Of a DNA stretch of 37,519 nucleotides, positions 16,277 through 23,885 are shown piece by piece (within the stretch, counting starts at the first letter, position 1; each line of letters starts with the position of its first letter). The translations under genes and the position numbers were made by a program. The DNA is from a virus: positions 1-37,519 of IMG/VR virus record IMGVR_UViG_3300048839_000973; one strand, given 5' to 3'. The notes under the pieces are model-generated. The model worked only from the letters and a program-made list of their open reading frames with translations. It was not told the DNA's origin and searched no databases.

Positions 16277-17775
16277 CGGATAAGCAAGCGCTACAAAGGT
16301 GGGACCAGGTCGCGCAGAATATCCGAAAGCTGCGACCTGTAAAAGATGAAACTCCCAAGGAGAAGGAAGAGCGTATCGCCAGACTTAAAAAAGACTTTGT
16401 AGCTTTCTCTCAATACTACTTTCCTGAGTACACCGACGCCGAGTTTGCCAAGTTCCATATCCAGATTGCCAACAAGATCATTAAGAATGATGAGATCTAC
16501 CTGGTCGCAGCCCTGGCCAGAGAGCACGGCAAATCTGTTTTGCTCGGGCTTCTAGTACCCGCCTATCTTATGTTTACTGGTAAGATGCACAACATGCTAC
16601 TGGTATCGCACAACAATGATAACGCCTGCGAGCTGTTCATGCCGCTCATTCTGAACCTTGAGAACAATCAGCGCATCATAACCGACCACGGTGTGCAAAA
16701 AGGATTTCGAACCTGGGAAACCGGCAACTGGCACACGAATGAAGGATGCAGTTTTCGAGCCATTGGCGCAGGCCAGAGCCCCCGTGGAACCCGGAATGAA
16801 GAAAAGAGGCCAGACTTTATCCTGATCGATGACATAGACACCGATGAGGAAGCCAGAAACCAAAGCCGAATTGATATCAAGTGGAAATGGATAGAGCAGG
16901 CGCTTTTTCCAACTATGTCTATTTCCGGGATGAAACGATTTGTTTTTGCCGGCAACATCATCGCAAAGGAAAGCTGCATTGTAAAGGCGAGCCGGGTGGC
17001 CGATCACTTCGTTAAAGTGAATATTCTTGATAAACACGGCAAACCATCCTGGCCTCGATATACACTTGACCAGGTGAACTATATGCTGAGTAAGATCAGC
17101 TACGCCAGCGGTCAAAAGGAATACTTCAACAACCCGATTTCCGAGGGCTCAGTTTTCAAAGACATCACCTGGGGGAAAGTGCCGCCGCTGAACAAATTCC
17201 GTTTCTTGGTTGCTTACTGCGATCCCAGCTACAAGAATAGCCGCAAGAATGACTTCAAGGCCATCCCCCTGGTAGGAGAATACAAGGGCGACTTCTACGT
17301 GATTTCAGCCTTCGTAGAGCAGACCACGGTCGCGAAAATGATCGATTGGTTCTACACGCTGGATGAGAAGGTGGCCGGCAAAGCTACTCTCTACAACTAT
17401 GTGGAAGCCGGAGGGCTACAGGAAACCTTCTATGAAGAGCTATTCTTGCCGCGGCTGATCGCCGCCGGGAAGGCCAAAGGCAAGTATCTGAGCATAAGCC
17501 CGGATCACCGGAAGAAAACGGATAAGTTCACACGGATCGAGGCAACTCTGGAGCCGCTCAACCGGCAGGGCCGTCTGATCTTCAATGAGCGTGAACGCGA
17601 GAATCCGCACATGCTCAGACTCGAAGAACAAATGAAAGCCATCGAGCCGGCACTGCCGGCGCACGACGACGGACCGGACGCCCTCGAGGGCGCCGTCTGG
17701 ATTATCAATAACAAGCTGAATGTTTTCCAGGTGAAAGCCGGACAACAGAAAAAGCGCAGCGTAAAAAAGTACTGA
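16273..17775 (+). CDS. terL: Terminase large subunit
   Basis: 500 aa with both terminase domains. ATPase: Walker A-like AREHGKS near residues 82-88 (the variant lacking the usual GxxG, common in Mu-type terminases) and Walker B FILIDDIDTDEE near 181-192, followed by a coupling region. Nuclease (RNase H fold): first acid Asp317 in AYCDPSYKNS, and the closing acidic motif HDDGPDALEG near 463-472. It cuts and pumps DNA into the prohead; Mu-like phages package integrated copies headfully with flanking host DNA. The length is typical. Coupled to the small subunit. Confidence 0.92.
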   Translation: MTDKQALQRWDQVAQNIRKLRPVKDETPKEKEERIARLKKDFVAFSQYYFPEYTDAEFAKFHIQIANKIIKNDEIYLVAALAREHGKSVLLGLLVPAYLMFTGKMHNMLLVSHNNDNACELFMPLILNLENNQRIITDHGVQKGFRTWETGNWHTNEGCSFRAIGAGQSPRGTRNEEKRPDFILIDDIDTDEEARNQSRIDIKWKWIEQALFPTMSISGMKRFVFAGNIIAKESCIVKASRVADHFVKVNILDKHGKPSWPRYTLDQVNYMLSKISYASGQKEYFNNPISEGSVFKDITWGKVPPLNKFRFLVAYCDPSYKNSRKNDFKAIPLVGEYKGDFYVISAFVEQTTVAKMIDWFYTLDEKVAGKATLYNYVEAGGLQETFYEELFLPRLIAAGKAKGKYLSISPDHRKKTDKFTRIEATLEPLNRQGRLIFNERERENPHMLRLEEQMKAIEPALPAHDDGPDALEGAVWIINNKLNVFQVKAGQQKKRSVKKY

Positions 17776-17776
17776 T

Positions 17777-18187
17777 ATGGCATTTATTGAAAAGGCCGAC
17801 CTGAAATTATCTATCCTGGTAGACGAACTGGATCAGATCGTTCGGGAAGACGATACCATCATCGAACAGGCGATCAGCGCCGCCGAGGCGGAGATGCGCG
17901 CTTATCTATACGATAGCTATGATGTAGACGCCATCTTCGCAAAAACCGGAACTGACCGGCATCAGCTATTGGTGAAGTACTGCGTCGATATCGCTATCTG
18001 GGGCATCGTCGCCGCTACGCAGGCCGGCCAGGATCTGGACGACCGCAAAGCCCGATACGATCGCGCCTGCGCATGGCTCAAGATGGTCCGTAAAATGGAA
18101 GATTACGCAGACCTGCCGAGAAGGTCCGCAACTGTTCAAACGCATATTCGCTACGGTTCCGGAACCAAGCGAAACAACTACTATTAA
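17777..18187 (+). CDS. Mu gp36-like head-tail connector protein (DUF1320 type)
   Basis: 136 aa. The sequence FIEKADLKLSILVDELDQIV, EAEMRAYLYDSYDVDAIFAK, then RHQLLVKYCVDIAIWGIVAA and RYDRACAWLKMVRKME follows the DUF1320/gp36 pattern of an all-helical connector-type protein. It starts one base after the TerL stop and the portal gene follows its own stop by one base. In Mu gp36 lies further along, after the head genes, so its place between terminase and portal is a shuffled order. Likely a neck or completion protein. Confidence 0.75.
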   Translation: MAFIEKADLKLSILVDELDQIVREDDTIIEQAISAAEAEMRAYLYDSYDVDAIFAKTGTDRHQLLVKYCVDIAIWGIVAATQAGQDLDDRKARYDRACAWLKMVRKMEDYADLPRRSATVQTHIRYGSGTKRNNYY

Positions 18188-18188
18188 T

Positions 18189-20627
18189 ATGGTAAAGAAG
18201 ATCAAAGACCGGATGATGAATATCCTGCAAGCGGTGCGGGGTGGGAGCACCAAAATTCTGGTCAACAACGTTACCGTTCGGCCGCCCAACCGGATCTCAC
18301 AAGATATCCAGAATTGGCGCAACGCCATCCAGCAAGCGGAAGGATACAGCCAGCAACGCGGCCGGCTCTATGATCTGTATGAAGATATCCTCCTCGATGG
18401 ATACCTGCTCAGCGTGAAAGGCCGCCGGGTTGCTAAGGTGACCAACCAGGAATATATTTTCGTCAAGGACGATGGTACTGTCGTCAAGGAAGTGAGCGAT
18501 CTGGCCGAAAAATCATTTTTTGAGGATTTCATTACCGAGGTCATCAACTCCAAATTTTGGGGCCACAGCCTATTGGAGTTGCTATGGCCGGCGTTCGGTC
18601 AGGAAGATGAAGGAAAGACTATTCTCATCCCAAGAAAGAACGTGAAACCTCGCTGGTCGATCGTAACCAAGGATGAATACGACCTCGAAGGCGTAGACTA
18701 CAACAAACCCCCGTTTCGTAACCAGGTCATTGAAGTCGGGAAACCCGAAGAACTGGGGATCTTGATGGCGATCGCGCAATACGTGATCTATAAGCGCGGT
18801 AACTTCGGCGATTGGGCGGAATTCGCCGAGATCTTCGGCATACCCTTCCGCTGGGCGACCTACAACAACGAACAAAGCCGCCAGGTTCTGGAACAAGCCC
18901 TGGAGGCAGCCGGGCCGGCCGGCTACGTCGTGGCGCCGGAAGACGCCAAACTAACCTTCCTCAATGGGAACCCTACCGGCAATGGATCGGATGTATTCCG
19001 CTTCCTTCGACAGGCGTGTAATGAAGAAATTGGCCTCGCAGTATTGACCAATACGATGACTACCATCGAGGCTCGATCCAGCGGCTACGCACAAAGCAAA
19101 ACCCAGGGAGAGGAGGAGGAAGAATTGACTTACTCCGATCGTCGTTTCGTTCTTCGCGTGCTCAACGAAAAGCTCACTCCCTACCTGGAACGCATGGGCT
19201 ACCCGGTAACCGGCGGAAAATGGATGCTGAAGGAGGACGAAATGAGCCTGGAGCAGCGTATTGAGATCGACATGAAAGTAAGTACTAAGGTGCCGATCGC
19301 GGCCAGCTACTGGTATGAAACCTACGGGGTGCCCAAACCGAAACCGGGAGAGATCGAAGAGGAAGATGAAGGCATGGGGGATGGCGACGATCCGGAAGAT
19401 GACGGCGACGATCCAAATGATGGCAACGGCGATAACGGAGGCGACGATCCAAATGCCGACGAAGACACACCAGGTGAATTTTCGTCTCAAAAAAAAAATC
19501 TATCCCGCCCGGCGCAGGTAGCCCAATTCTATAACTTTCACCATACCGGATGTAAGTGCGGTAACTGCCTCAACCTGGCCGAGCTTCCGAGTACCAAGGT
19601 TAGCCACATTTCTGCTAACCTGGAACGAGCCCTGGCCACCGCCGTCTCAAAAGGTAATTACGATCTCAACCCCGAGCTTCACCGCCAGTACTATTCCCGG
19701 CTGCGCAAGTTCGCCCGTTCGGGCTTTGCGCGATCGCTGGCGGCCGCCGATGATTTTCAGGACTTCGAACTGCAACAAGGATTGCTTCGCAACATCAGCG
19801 AATTTGCAGCCGCTAAGCAGCACGCCCTCATTGAAGAGCTTAGGAACGTAGCCGGGAAAGCCGCGCCGGACTACAAACGCCTTAGCCGGGAGATCCTCGG
19901 CCGCTACCATGGCTCGTACCTCGATGCGGAACTGATCACCATCGAGTCAGCCGCCAACACCGCCGGGCAGTGGCAGGACTTCCTGGATCGGGCGGATCTG
20001 TATCCTAACCTCAAGTTCTCGACTGTTGGCGACGACCGGGTGCGCGGATCGCACGCCGCCCTGGATGGCGCCACATACCCGGTTAATGATCCTTTCTGGG
20101 ATTCTCATACCCCGCCGCTCGACTGGCGATGCCGGTGCGTGCTCATCCAGACCAACGAACCCGTGGAGGCCAGGGCCGCGCCTGGCCAGGCACGGAAAGG
20201 ATTCGGGAGCAACCCGGCCAAATCGAAGGCGCTCATACAACGTACGCACCCTTACTTCAATATGCCGGACGGCGACCTGGTCGATCTGCTCGAAAAAGCG
20301 GAAGCGCTGAGAGCAGCCATAGAACGACCAGGCATTGTAGCGAGGGCGGAGCGGGAAGCTGAACGGGGCTTGCGCCTGGATGGTTCGGATCTGGGTGTTA
20401 GCCGATCGGATATGCGCAACATCCTCGATAGCCGGAGCGATCAGGAAGGGGTTCGAAATTCATTACTGGCGGCGTTGTCAGTTCTTCTTGGAGAATTCAC
20501 CGCCGCGGGCGTGGAGGCTGGAACCGGCTACCAGATTTACCAGGTGACGGTACTGGATACCATCTTCCAGTTTTTCTTTGCGAGCGAAGGCGACAGCCTG
20601 GCGCTCAAAAAACTGACGGCCCTATGA
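18189..20627 (+). CDS. Portal protein fused to MuF-like minor head protein
   Basis: 812 aa, two proteins in one frame. Residues 1-~385 are a portal of the Mu gp29 (DUF935) type: WRNAIQQAEGYSQQRGRLYD, VINSKFWGHSLLELLWP, and GDWAEFAEIFGIPFRWATYN. Residues ~386-435 are an acidic Gly/Asp/Asn linker. Residues ~436-700 are MuF-like: a FHHTGCKCGNCL cysteine cluster near 450, helices, then DDRVRGSHAALDGATYPVND and WRCRCVLIQT (~612-655), the conserved MuF core. A further ~100-residue C-terminal extension is unassigned. In Mu, gp29 and F (gp30) are separate genes. An A10 run (19489-19498) sits at the junction. The portal is the DNA channel and MuF proteins are minor head components, sometimes ejected. 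Confidence 0.83.
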   Translation: MVKKIKDRMMNILQAVRGGSTKILVNNVTVRPPNRISQDIQNWRNAIQQAEGYSQQRGRLYDLYEDILLDGYLLSVKGRRVAKVTNQEYIFVKDDGTVVKEVSDLAEKSFFEDFITEVINSKFWGHSLLELLWPAFGQEDEGKTILIPRKNVKPRWSIVTKDEYDLEGVDYNKPPFRNQVIEVGKPEELGILMAIAQYVIYKRGNFGDWAEFAEIFGIPFRWATYNNEQSRQVLEQALEAAGPAGYVVAPEDAKLTFLNGNPTGNGSDVFRFLRQACNEEIGLAVLTNTMTTIEARSSGYAQSKTQGEEEEELTYSDRRFVLRVLNEKLTPYLERMGYPVTGGKWMLKEDEMSLEQRIEIDMKVSTKVPIAASYWYETYGVPKPKPGEIEEEDEGMGDGDDPEDDGDDPNDGNGDNGGDDPNADEDTPGEFSSQKKNLSRPAQVAQFYNFHHTGCKCGNCLNLAELPSTKVSHISANLERALATAVSKGNYDLNPELHRQYYSRLRKFARSGFARSLAAADDFQDFELQQGLLRNISEFAAAKQHALIEELRNVAGKAAPDYKRLSREILGRYHGSYLDAELITIESAANTAGQWQDFLDRADLYPNLKFSTVGDDRVRGSHAALDGATYPVNDPFWDSHTPPLDWRCRCVLIQTNEPVEARAAPGQARKGFGSNPAKSKALIQRTHPYFNMPDGDLVDLLEKAEALRAAIERPGIVARAEREAERGLRLDGSDLGVSRSDMRNILDSRSDQEGVRNSLLAALSVLLGEFTAAGVEAGTGYQIYQVTVLDTIFQFFFASEGDSLALKKLTAL
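19489..19498 (+). other. A10 homopolymer at portal/MuF junction, possible slippage site
   Basis: Ten consecutive A residues lie just after the acidic linker of the portal-MuF gene. Loss of one A (or +1 shift) moves into a frame that stops at 19521; gain of one A moves into a frame that stops at about 19535. Either event would give a portal-only protein of about 440-450 residues. Runs of nine or more A are known sites of transcriptional slippage in bacteria and are also frequent sequencing errors. No MuF-proper start codon follows nearby. Confidence 0.5.
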
Positions 20628-21049
20628 GTGGACTAGCTATGCACCTGGCAAGATTAAGAAGATCCATCCCCCAGCTACAGACGGAACTGGCGAACCAGGT
20701 GGTGGCAGTGGAGGCCGCCAAATTCCACAATGAGAACTTTCGCGCCCAGGCATGGACGGAAACGGGCAGGCCGTGGCCGCCCCGAAAGGACAAGACGGAC
20801 AAGGGGCGCGCCATACTCGTGAAGACCGGCCGGCTGCGCCGATCGGCGACCACTGTACGCACCCGAGGCAACGTGGTAGACTTCATTATGCCGATCTATG
20901 GTAAGACGCACAATGAGGGCGGCAGGGCTGGGCGCGGCGCCGGCTTCCAGATGCCGCGCCGGCAGTTCGTCGGCCCAAGCCGAAAGCTTCAAGAGCGCAT
21001 AAAGCGCAAAGCTGAAATGATTATTAACCGGCGTTTGAATCGCCTTTAA
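20624..21049 (+). CDS. Virion morphogenesis protein (Mu gpG-like)
   Basis: 141 aa, highly basic. The sequence GRPWPPRKDKTDKGRAILVK, TGRLRRSATTVRTRGNVVDF, and GKTHNEGGRAGRGAGFQMPR followed by RQFVGPSRKLQ is the standard pattern of the phage virion morphogenesis/tail-completion family (gpG of Mu, gpS of P2). These proteins act at head-tail joining. The start overlaps the portal-MuF stop by 4 bases, so the two are translationally coupled, matching the F-G order of Mu. Confidence 0.82.
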   Translation: MSGLAMHLARLRRSIPQLQTELANQVVAVEAAKFHNENFRAQAWTETGRPWPPRKDKTDKGRAILVKTGRLRRSATTVRTRGNVVDFIMPIYGKTHNEGGRAGRGAGFQMPRRQFVGPSRKLQERIKRKAEMIINRRLNRL

Positions 21050-21059
21050 AGCCAGTTTT

Positions 21060-21581
21060 ATGAAGGCCGTTTTTGTAGCCATTCAAGACAAGTTGATTGC
21101 CGACGTGCCGGCGCTGAAAATGATTGATTTCGACCTGGGGCAACTGGAACAAGAACCCCTGCCGCCGCTCGACTACCCGGCGGCGTTGATCTCCTTCGGA
21201 GAATCGCCCTTTGCGGATCTCGGCGGGCTCATTCAGCAGGCCACCGTATCTATTAACATCCGGCTGGCTTTTCGGGTGTATGAACGAACGCACAACATTG
21301 CCCAGAGCGCTTACCGGTCGATCGGCCTTTCTCACCTCGACACGATCGAGGCGGTCAAGTGGGCCTTGCACGGGCTGTCCGGCGATGACTTCGCATCGAT
21401 CAGCCACCGCATGTTCTTCACGGAGCCGCGTGCAGATCTGCGCGTGTATAGCCTGAGTTTCGAAACGATTCTGACGGTCTTGCCGCCCGATCCGCAATAC
21501 GTGCCCTGGGGCGACGGCGGCGGCGATGGCGATGGGCCGGATATCTGTATTCAGGATGAGGATGAAAATCCATTGGTGTAA
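21060..21581 (+). CDS. Mu gp37-like protein (DUF1834 type), probable tail terminator
   Basis: 173 aa. It has the layout of tail-terminator/gp37 proteins: N-terminal helix (MKAVFVAIQDKLIADVPALK), then a beta-rich core (YPAALISFGESPFADLGG..., VSINIRLAFRVYE) and FRTEP-like region (HRMFFTEPRADLRVYSLSFE). The end is Gly/Asp-rich and acidic (GDGGGDGDGPD). It lies after the gpG-like gene and its stop overlaps the next ATG (TAATG). It should cap the tail tube and bind the head. The family is from pattern and synteny, not certain. Confidence 0.65.
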   Translation: MKAVFVAIQDKLIADVPALKMIDFDLGQLEQEPLPPLDYPAALISFGESPFADLGGLIQQATVSINIRLAFRVYERTHNIAQSAYRSIGLSHLDTIEAVKWALHGLSGDDFASISHRMFFTEPRADLRVYSLSFETILTVLPPDPQYVPWGDGGGDGDGPDICIQDEDENPLV

Positions 21582-21844
21582 TGGCTGAGGATAAGACAAC
21601 ATTTGAGGAAAAGGCACGGGCTTGGATAACGCCCGTGCTGATGGGCGTGACGACGTTCTTTATCGTGCAGGTGTACTACACCATGCAGGAACTTCAAAGT
21701 AATATGCAGCTTCTCCTTATCAAAGAAGCTGCATCAACGCAAAGAATAGAACGCCTGGAGGAGGATGTGAAAAAGCTGGATCGAACAACCGAAAGACTAG
21801 AATCTGAGATTGAACAGTTTTACCGATCCAGCTTGAAAAGGTGA
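21581..21844 (+). CDS. Small membrane protein with coiled coil (holin- or i-spanin-like)
   Basis: 87 aa. One transmembrane helix at ~residues 17-35 (ITPVLMGVTTFFIVQVYYTM) followed by a heptad-rich coiled coil to the end (IERLEEDVKKLDRTTERLES). It is the last gene of the plus-strand operon and stops exactly where the convergent minus-strand gene ends (21844/21845). One TM plus a coiled coil suits an inner-membrane spanin subunit, a pinholin-like lysis protein or a membrane-anchored tail factor. Lysis is a guess from topology and late-operon position. Confidence 0.55.
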   Translation: MAEDKTTFEEKARAWITPVLMGVTTFFIVQVYYTMQELQSNMQLLLIKEAASTQRIERLEEDVKKLDRTTERLESEIEQFYRSSLKR

Positions 21845-22414
21845 TTATTTGTAGGCCACTATTCGCTTTATCTCTCCGTCCGATCCGATTACCGATGTGA
21901 TAGAATGATCGACTCGGGCATTGAATGCATTCTTTACGGAATATTGCAGAACTATGGTGGCGCTGTCTTTATCGATCGGGAAGATTCTCAGATCCTGCGT
22001 ACGGAAGCTATTCTTATTCACAAAATCAAAATTGTCCTTTATCCACAATTGATAGCTAACCAGCCAGTCGGATGACAACCCCATGTTTTGGTTATACCAT
22101 TCACGCAATTCATCCATGGTCATTTCCTCCATTGTCTTGGCCTCGGCCGGCGGTTCCTCTATTTTCGGCGGCGTGATGACTATTGCGAGTATCGTGAAAA
22201 TGGAGACACACACAAGCAGCACGCTGAATACATTCCATTCCCTCTTAATCTTCGGCGGCTCAACGCCCAAAATGTCGCGGGCGAAGGCGGCTTCCAGTTC
22301 AATGGCGGTCCTGCCCTTCTGAGTTGTCATTTTGTACTCCACGTTCATTTCTCGGAGCTTGTCTGTCCACTCCTTCAATTGTACGGTGGACGTCGGAACG
22401 ATGGTGGTTTTCAT
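21845..22414 (-). CDS. Single-pass membrane protein of unknown function
   Basis: 189 aa. A soluble N-terminal part (residues 1-60, containing TQKGRTAIELEAAFARDILG), one transmembrane helix (~66-84, WNVFSVLLVCVSIFTILAIV), an acidic linker with EEMTMDELREWYNQN, then a compact C-terminal domain (residues ~115-189, DLRIFPIDKDSATIVLQYSV...) expected outside the membrane. Convergent with the packaging operon and at the end of the accessory block. It contains a perfect DnaA box (22039-22047), probably by chance. No family recognised. Confidence 0.6.
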   Translation of the reverse strand: MKTTIVPTSTVQLKEWTDKLREMNVEYKMTTQKGRTAIELEAAFARDILGVEPPKIKREWNVFSVLLVCVSIFTILAIVITPPKIEEPPAEAKTMEEMTMDELREWYNQNMGLSSDWLVSYQLWIKDNFDFVNKNSFRTQDLRIFPIDKDSATIVLQYSVKNAFNARVDHSITSVIGSDGEIKRIVAYK

Positions 22415-22596
22415 CTTTTGATAATTTAATGGTTTGATAATTCTCCTTATACGGAGCTATTGATTCAATTGATTCATACCCGGCTTCCAGCAGGGCCGTT
22501 AATTCCATGATAGATAGATACATGCTTTTTACCGGGAAGGTAAGGAGACAGGCAGATAGGAGTGGTGACAGTTGCGATGGGGATCTTACCCGCAGA

Positions 22597-22803
22597 TTAA
22601 AATAAATTCTTCGTTTCACGCAATTCACGTTGAAACTGATCTAGTTCCGTGGCCACGCAGATAAGTTCGTGTAAGTACAGTACGATTGATTTAAAGTTTT
22701 CTTTATCAGCAGCATTTGCATGGAGCATAGTCGCATAGTACAAAACTCGAATTTTGTCATTGTACTGCGTGATCAATTCAGCAATGATGGTCGTTCCGTC
22801 CAT
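22597..22803 (-). CDS. Small helical protein, unknown
   Basis: 68 aa, predicted almost wholly alpha-helical (IIAELITQYNDKIRVLYYAT, KSIVLYLHELICVATELDQF QRELRE). It starts four bases from the stop of the gene before it (22807), and the interval 22415-22596 after it holds only an uncertain short ORF. One of a string of small accessory genes read leftward. The function is unknown. Confidence 0.55.
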   Translation of the reverse strand: MDGTTIIAELITQYNDKIRVLYYATMLHANAADKENFKSIVLYLHELICVATELDQFQRELRETKNLF

Positions 22804-22806
22804 TGT

Positions 22807-23028
22807 CTACTTTGTTTTATTGATATAAAATTCAAGTGCCTCTATCACTAATTCGTAAGTTGATTTAGTTGATGTAACGGCCATACTAGGCCAGACATTA
22901 GGCGCTGGATGTATTTTACCTGGATAGTCGCAGCAATTTATGATCAATACCGATCTTATCTCCAACAATTGACGTTCTGCTCTTTCCAGCTTTTCTTCCA
23001 GTGCTCTGACTTGATCTGATGTATTCAT
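22807..23028 (-). CDS. Small protein with N-terminal coiled coil, unknown
   Basis: 73 aa from the ATG at 23028 (MNTSDQVRALEEKLERAERQ); I preferred this to a longer frame that would run through the upstream gene. The first 35 residues form a coiled coil and the rest (PNVWPSMAVTSTKSTYELVI, then EALEFYINKTK) may be a small domain. It follows the 96-aa gene by 10 bases. No family recognised. Confidence 0.55.
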   Translation of the reverse strand: MNTSDQVRALEEKLERAERQLLEIRSVLIINCCDYPGKIHPAPNVWPSMAVTSTKSTYELVIEALEFYINKTK

Positions 23029-23038
23029 TTGTTTCCTT

Positions 23039-23329
23039 TTAAAATAGTGATAATTGGCCTGTTCTCTCAAGAAAGACTTTATTGCCAATCGGTTCAATAG
23101 TAGCCCAATGGATGATCTTTGTCTTAATTGGGGCGTGCTCATGCAATAGTTCAATCCGTATCCTTGATGATGATGATCCGGGGATATATGTGGCATGCCA
23201 AAACGGGTGGAATTCATCCGGCAAAGTAAAACCTTCCCAAGTGGCATATGACAATGTTTCCATTAGCGTCGGTTTGAGCGGTAGCGGCTGTATGATTCTT
23301 TTTATTGTGTATTCCACCAGGTCTCTCAT
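23039..23329 (-). CDS. Small protein, unknown
   Basis: 96 aa, with an aromatic centre (LSYATWEGFTLPDEFHPFWH) and a beta-strand-rich C-terminal half (SRIRIELLHEHAPIKTKIIH). The start overlaps the stop of the 58-aa gene upstream (GCATGAGA), which argues for translational coupling and for both genes being real. No domain recognised. Confidence 0.55.
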   Translation of the reverse strand: MRDLVEYTIKRIIQPLPLKPTLMETLSYATWEGFTLPDEFHPFWHATYIPGSSSSRIRIELLHEHAPIKTKIIHWATIEPIGNKVFLERTGQLSLF

Positions 23330-23502
23330 GCCTGTTTATAGATTTTCTTAATCAGGTTATCCGCAACTTCCTTCCTGCGTTTAAAATCTTCCTTTGTGAT
23401 GCTACTTCGAAAGATTTCTATCATTGCAGCTAGTTTGATTTGATGGCTCCTAAGCGCCCGCAATAATTCCTCTTTCTCCTTTTCAGTGATTTCGATTTTC
23501 AT
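23326..23502 (-). CDS. 58-aa helical protein directly after the tRNA-like RNA
   Basis: 58 aa (MKIEITEKEKEELLRALRSH, then a second helix FRSSITKEDFKRRKEVADNL and a basic end). It is rich in Lys/Glu, all-helical and has a normal composition. Its ATG lies 19 nt after the 3' end of the tRNA-like structure, and its stop overlaps the next start by 4 bases, so it is probably co-transcribed with both. Function unknown; an RNA- or protein-binding role would fit the charge but is not shown. Confidence 0.55.
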   Translation of the reverse strand: MKIEITEKEKEELLRALRSHQIKLAAMIEIFRSSITKEDFKRRKEVADNLIKKIYKQA

Positions 23503-23521
23503 ATTATCTATTTAGTTATTA

Positions 23522-23654
23522 GGGGACAATGCAGGACTCGAACCTGCGCACCATAAGCGATAAACATCATGGCAGGGCTTACGTGGACTTATCAGGTCCT
23601 CTTTACCCGGACGGGGATATAATCCCCCGCTCTACCTACTGAGCTAATTGTCCC
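23522..23654 (-). tRNA. Unusual tRNA-like gene, 8-bp acceptor and very long variable region
   Basis: 133 nt. In 5'-3' order: GGGACAAT (acceptor, pairs with ATTGTCCC at the 3' end, 8 bp), TA, D arm GCTC-AGTAGGTA-GAGC, an arm with 7-nt loop ATTATAT between G and C runs (anticodon UAU if real), then about 65 nt. T arm GCAGG-TTCGAGT-CCTGC follows, then the acceptor 3' strand and an unpaired C. No CCA is encoded. The 65-nt insert contains a second anticodon-like hairpin, GGAC-CTGATAA-GTCC (GAU), and a third stem CCATGA/TTATGG. Both possible anticodons are Ile. Alternatively read as a 7-bp acceptor with G-1:C73 as in tRNA-His. It lies inside a run of co-directional small genes (7 nt after one, 19 nt before the next). 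It may be an odd tRNA or a tRNA-mimic leader. Confidence 0.65.
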
Positions 23655-23661
23655 ATGAAAA

Positions 23662-23868
23662 TCATTTGTAAAATTCATGCTCTGATTCTGCATTGTTGCA
23701 AACACACCGATCAAAAGGCCGGTTGCAATACGGGCATTTCTCTACCTCCTTTTTTTTGGAGGGCTTGCTCTCCTTCTCGCATTCGTCGAGGTAGTCGTTT
23801 AGGAAGATGCTGCATGGGCAGTCCGGCCAGGTGGCGCACTTTGGGGAACAGATGTCGTTTTTGGGCAT
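23662..23868 (-). CDS. Cysteine-rich small protein, probable zinc binding
   Basis: 68 aa. Two Cys clusters: CSPKCATWPDCPC (residues ~7-19) and CPYCNRPFDRCVC (~45-57), separated by a Lys/Glu/Ser-rich stretch with KPSKKKEVEK. CxxC spacings of this kind usually hold Zn2+. It ends 7 nt before the tRNA-like RNA. Treble-clef or zinc-ribbon folds are possible. The function is unknown. Confidence 0.6.
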   Translation of the reverse strand: MPKNDICSPKCATWPDCPCSIFLNDYLDECEKESKPSKKKEVEKCPYCNRPFDRCVCNNAESEHEFYK

Positions 23869-23885
23869 GATTTAAAGTTATCGGG

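Noticed and set aside
22299-22628. 109-codon minus-strand frame (with an internal MYLSIMELTALLEAG start)
   Set aside because: The first part looks weakly protein-like, but it overlaps the 189-aa gene in another frame by 116 bases and ends in a polar shadow. Left out as unsupported.
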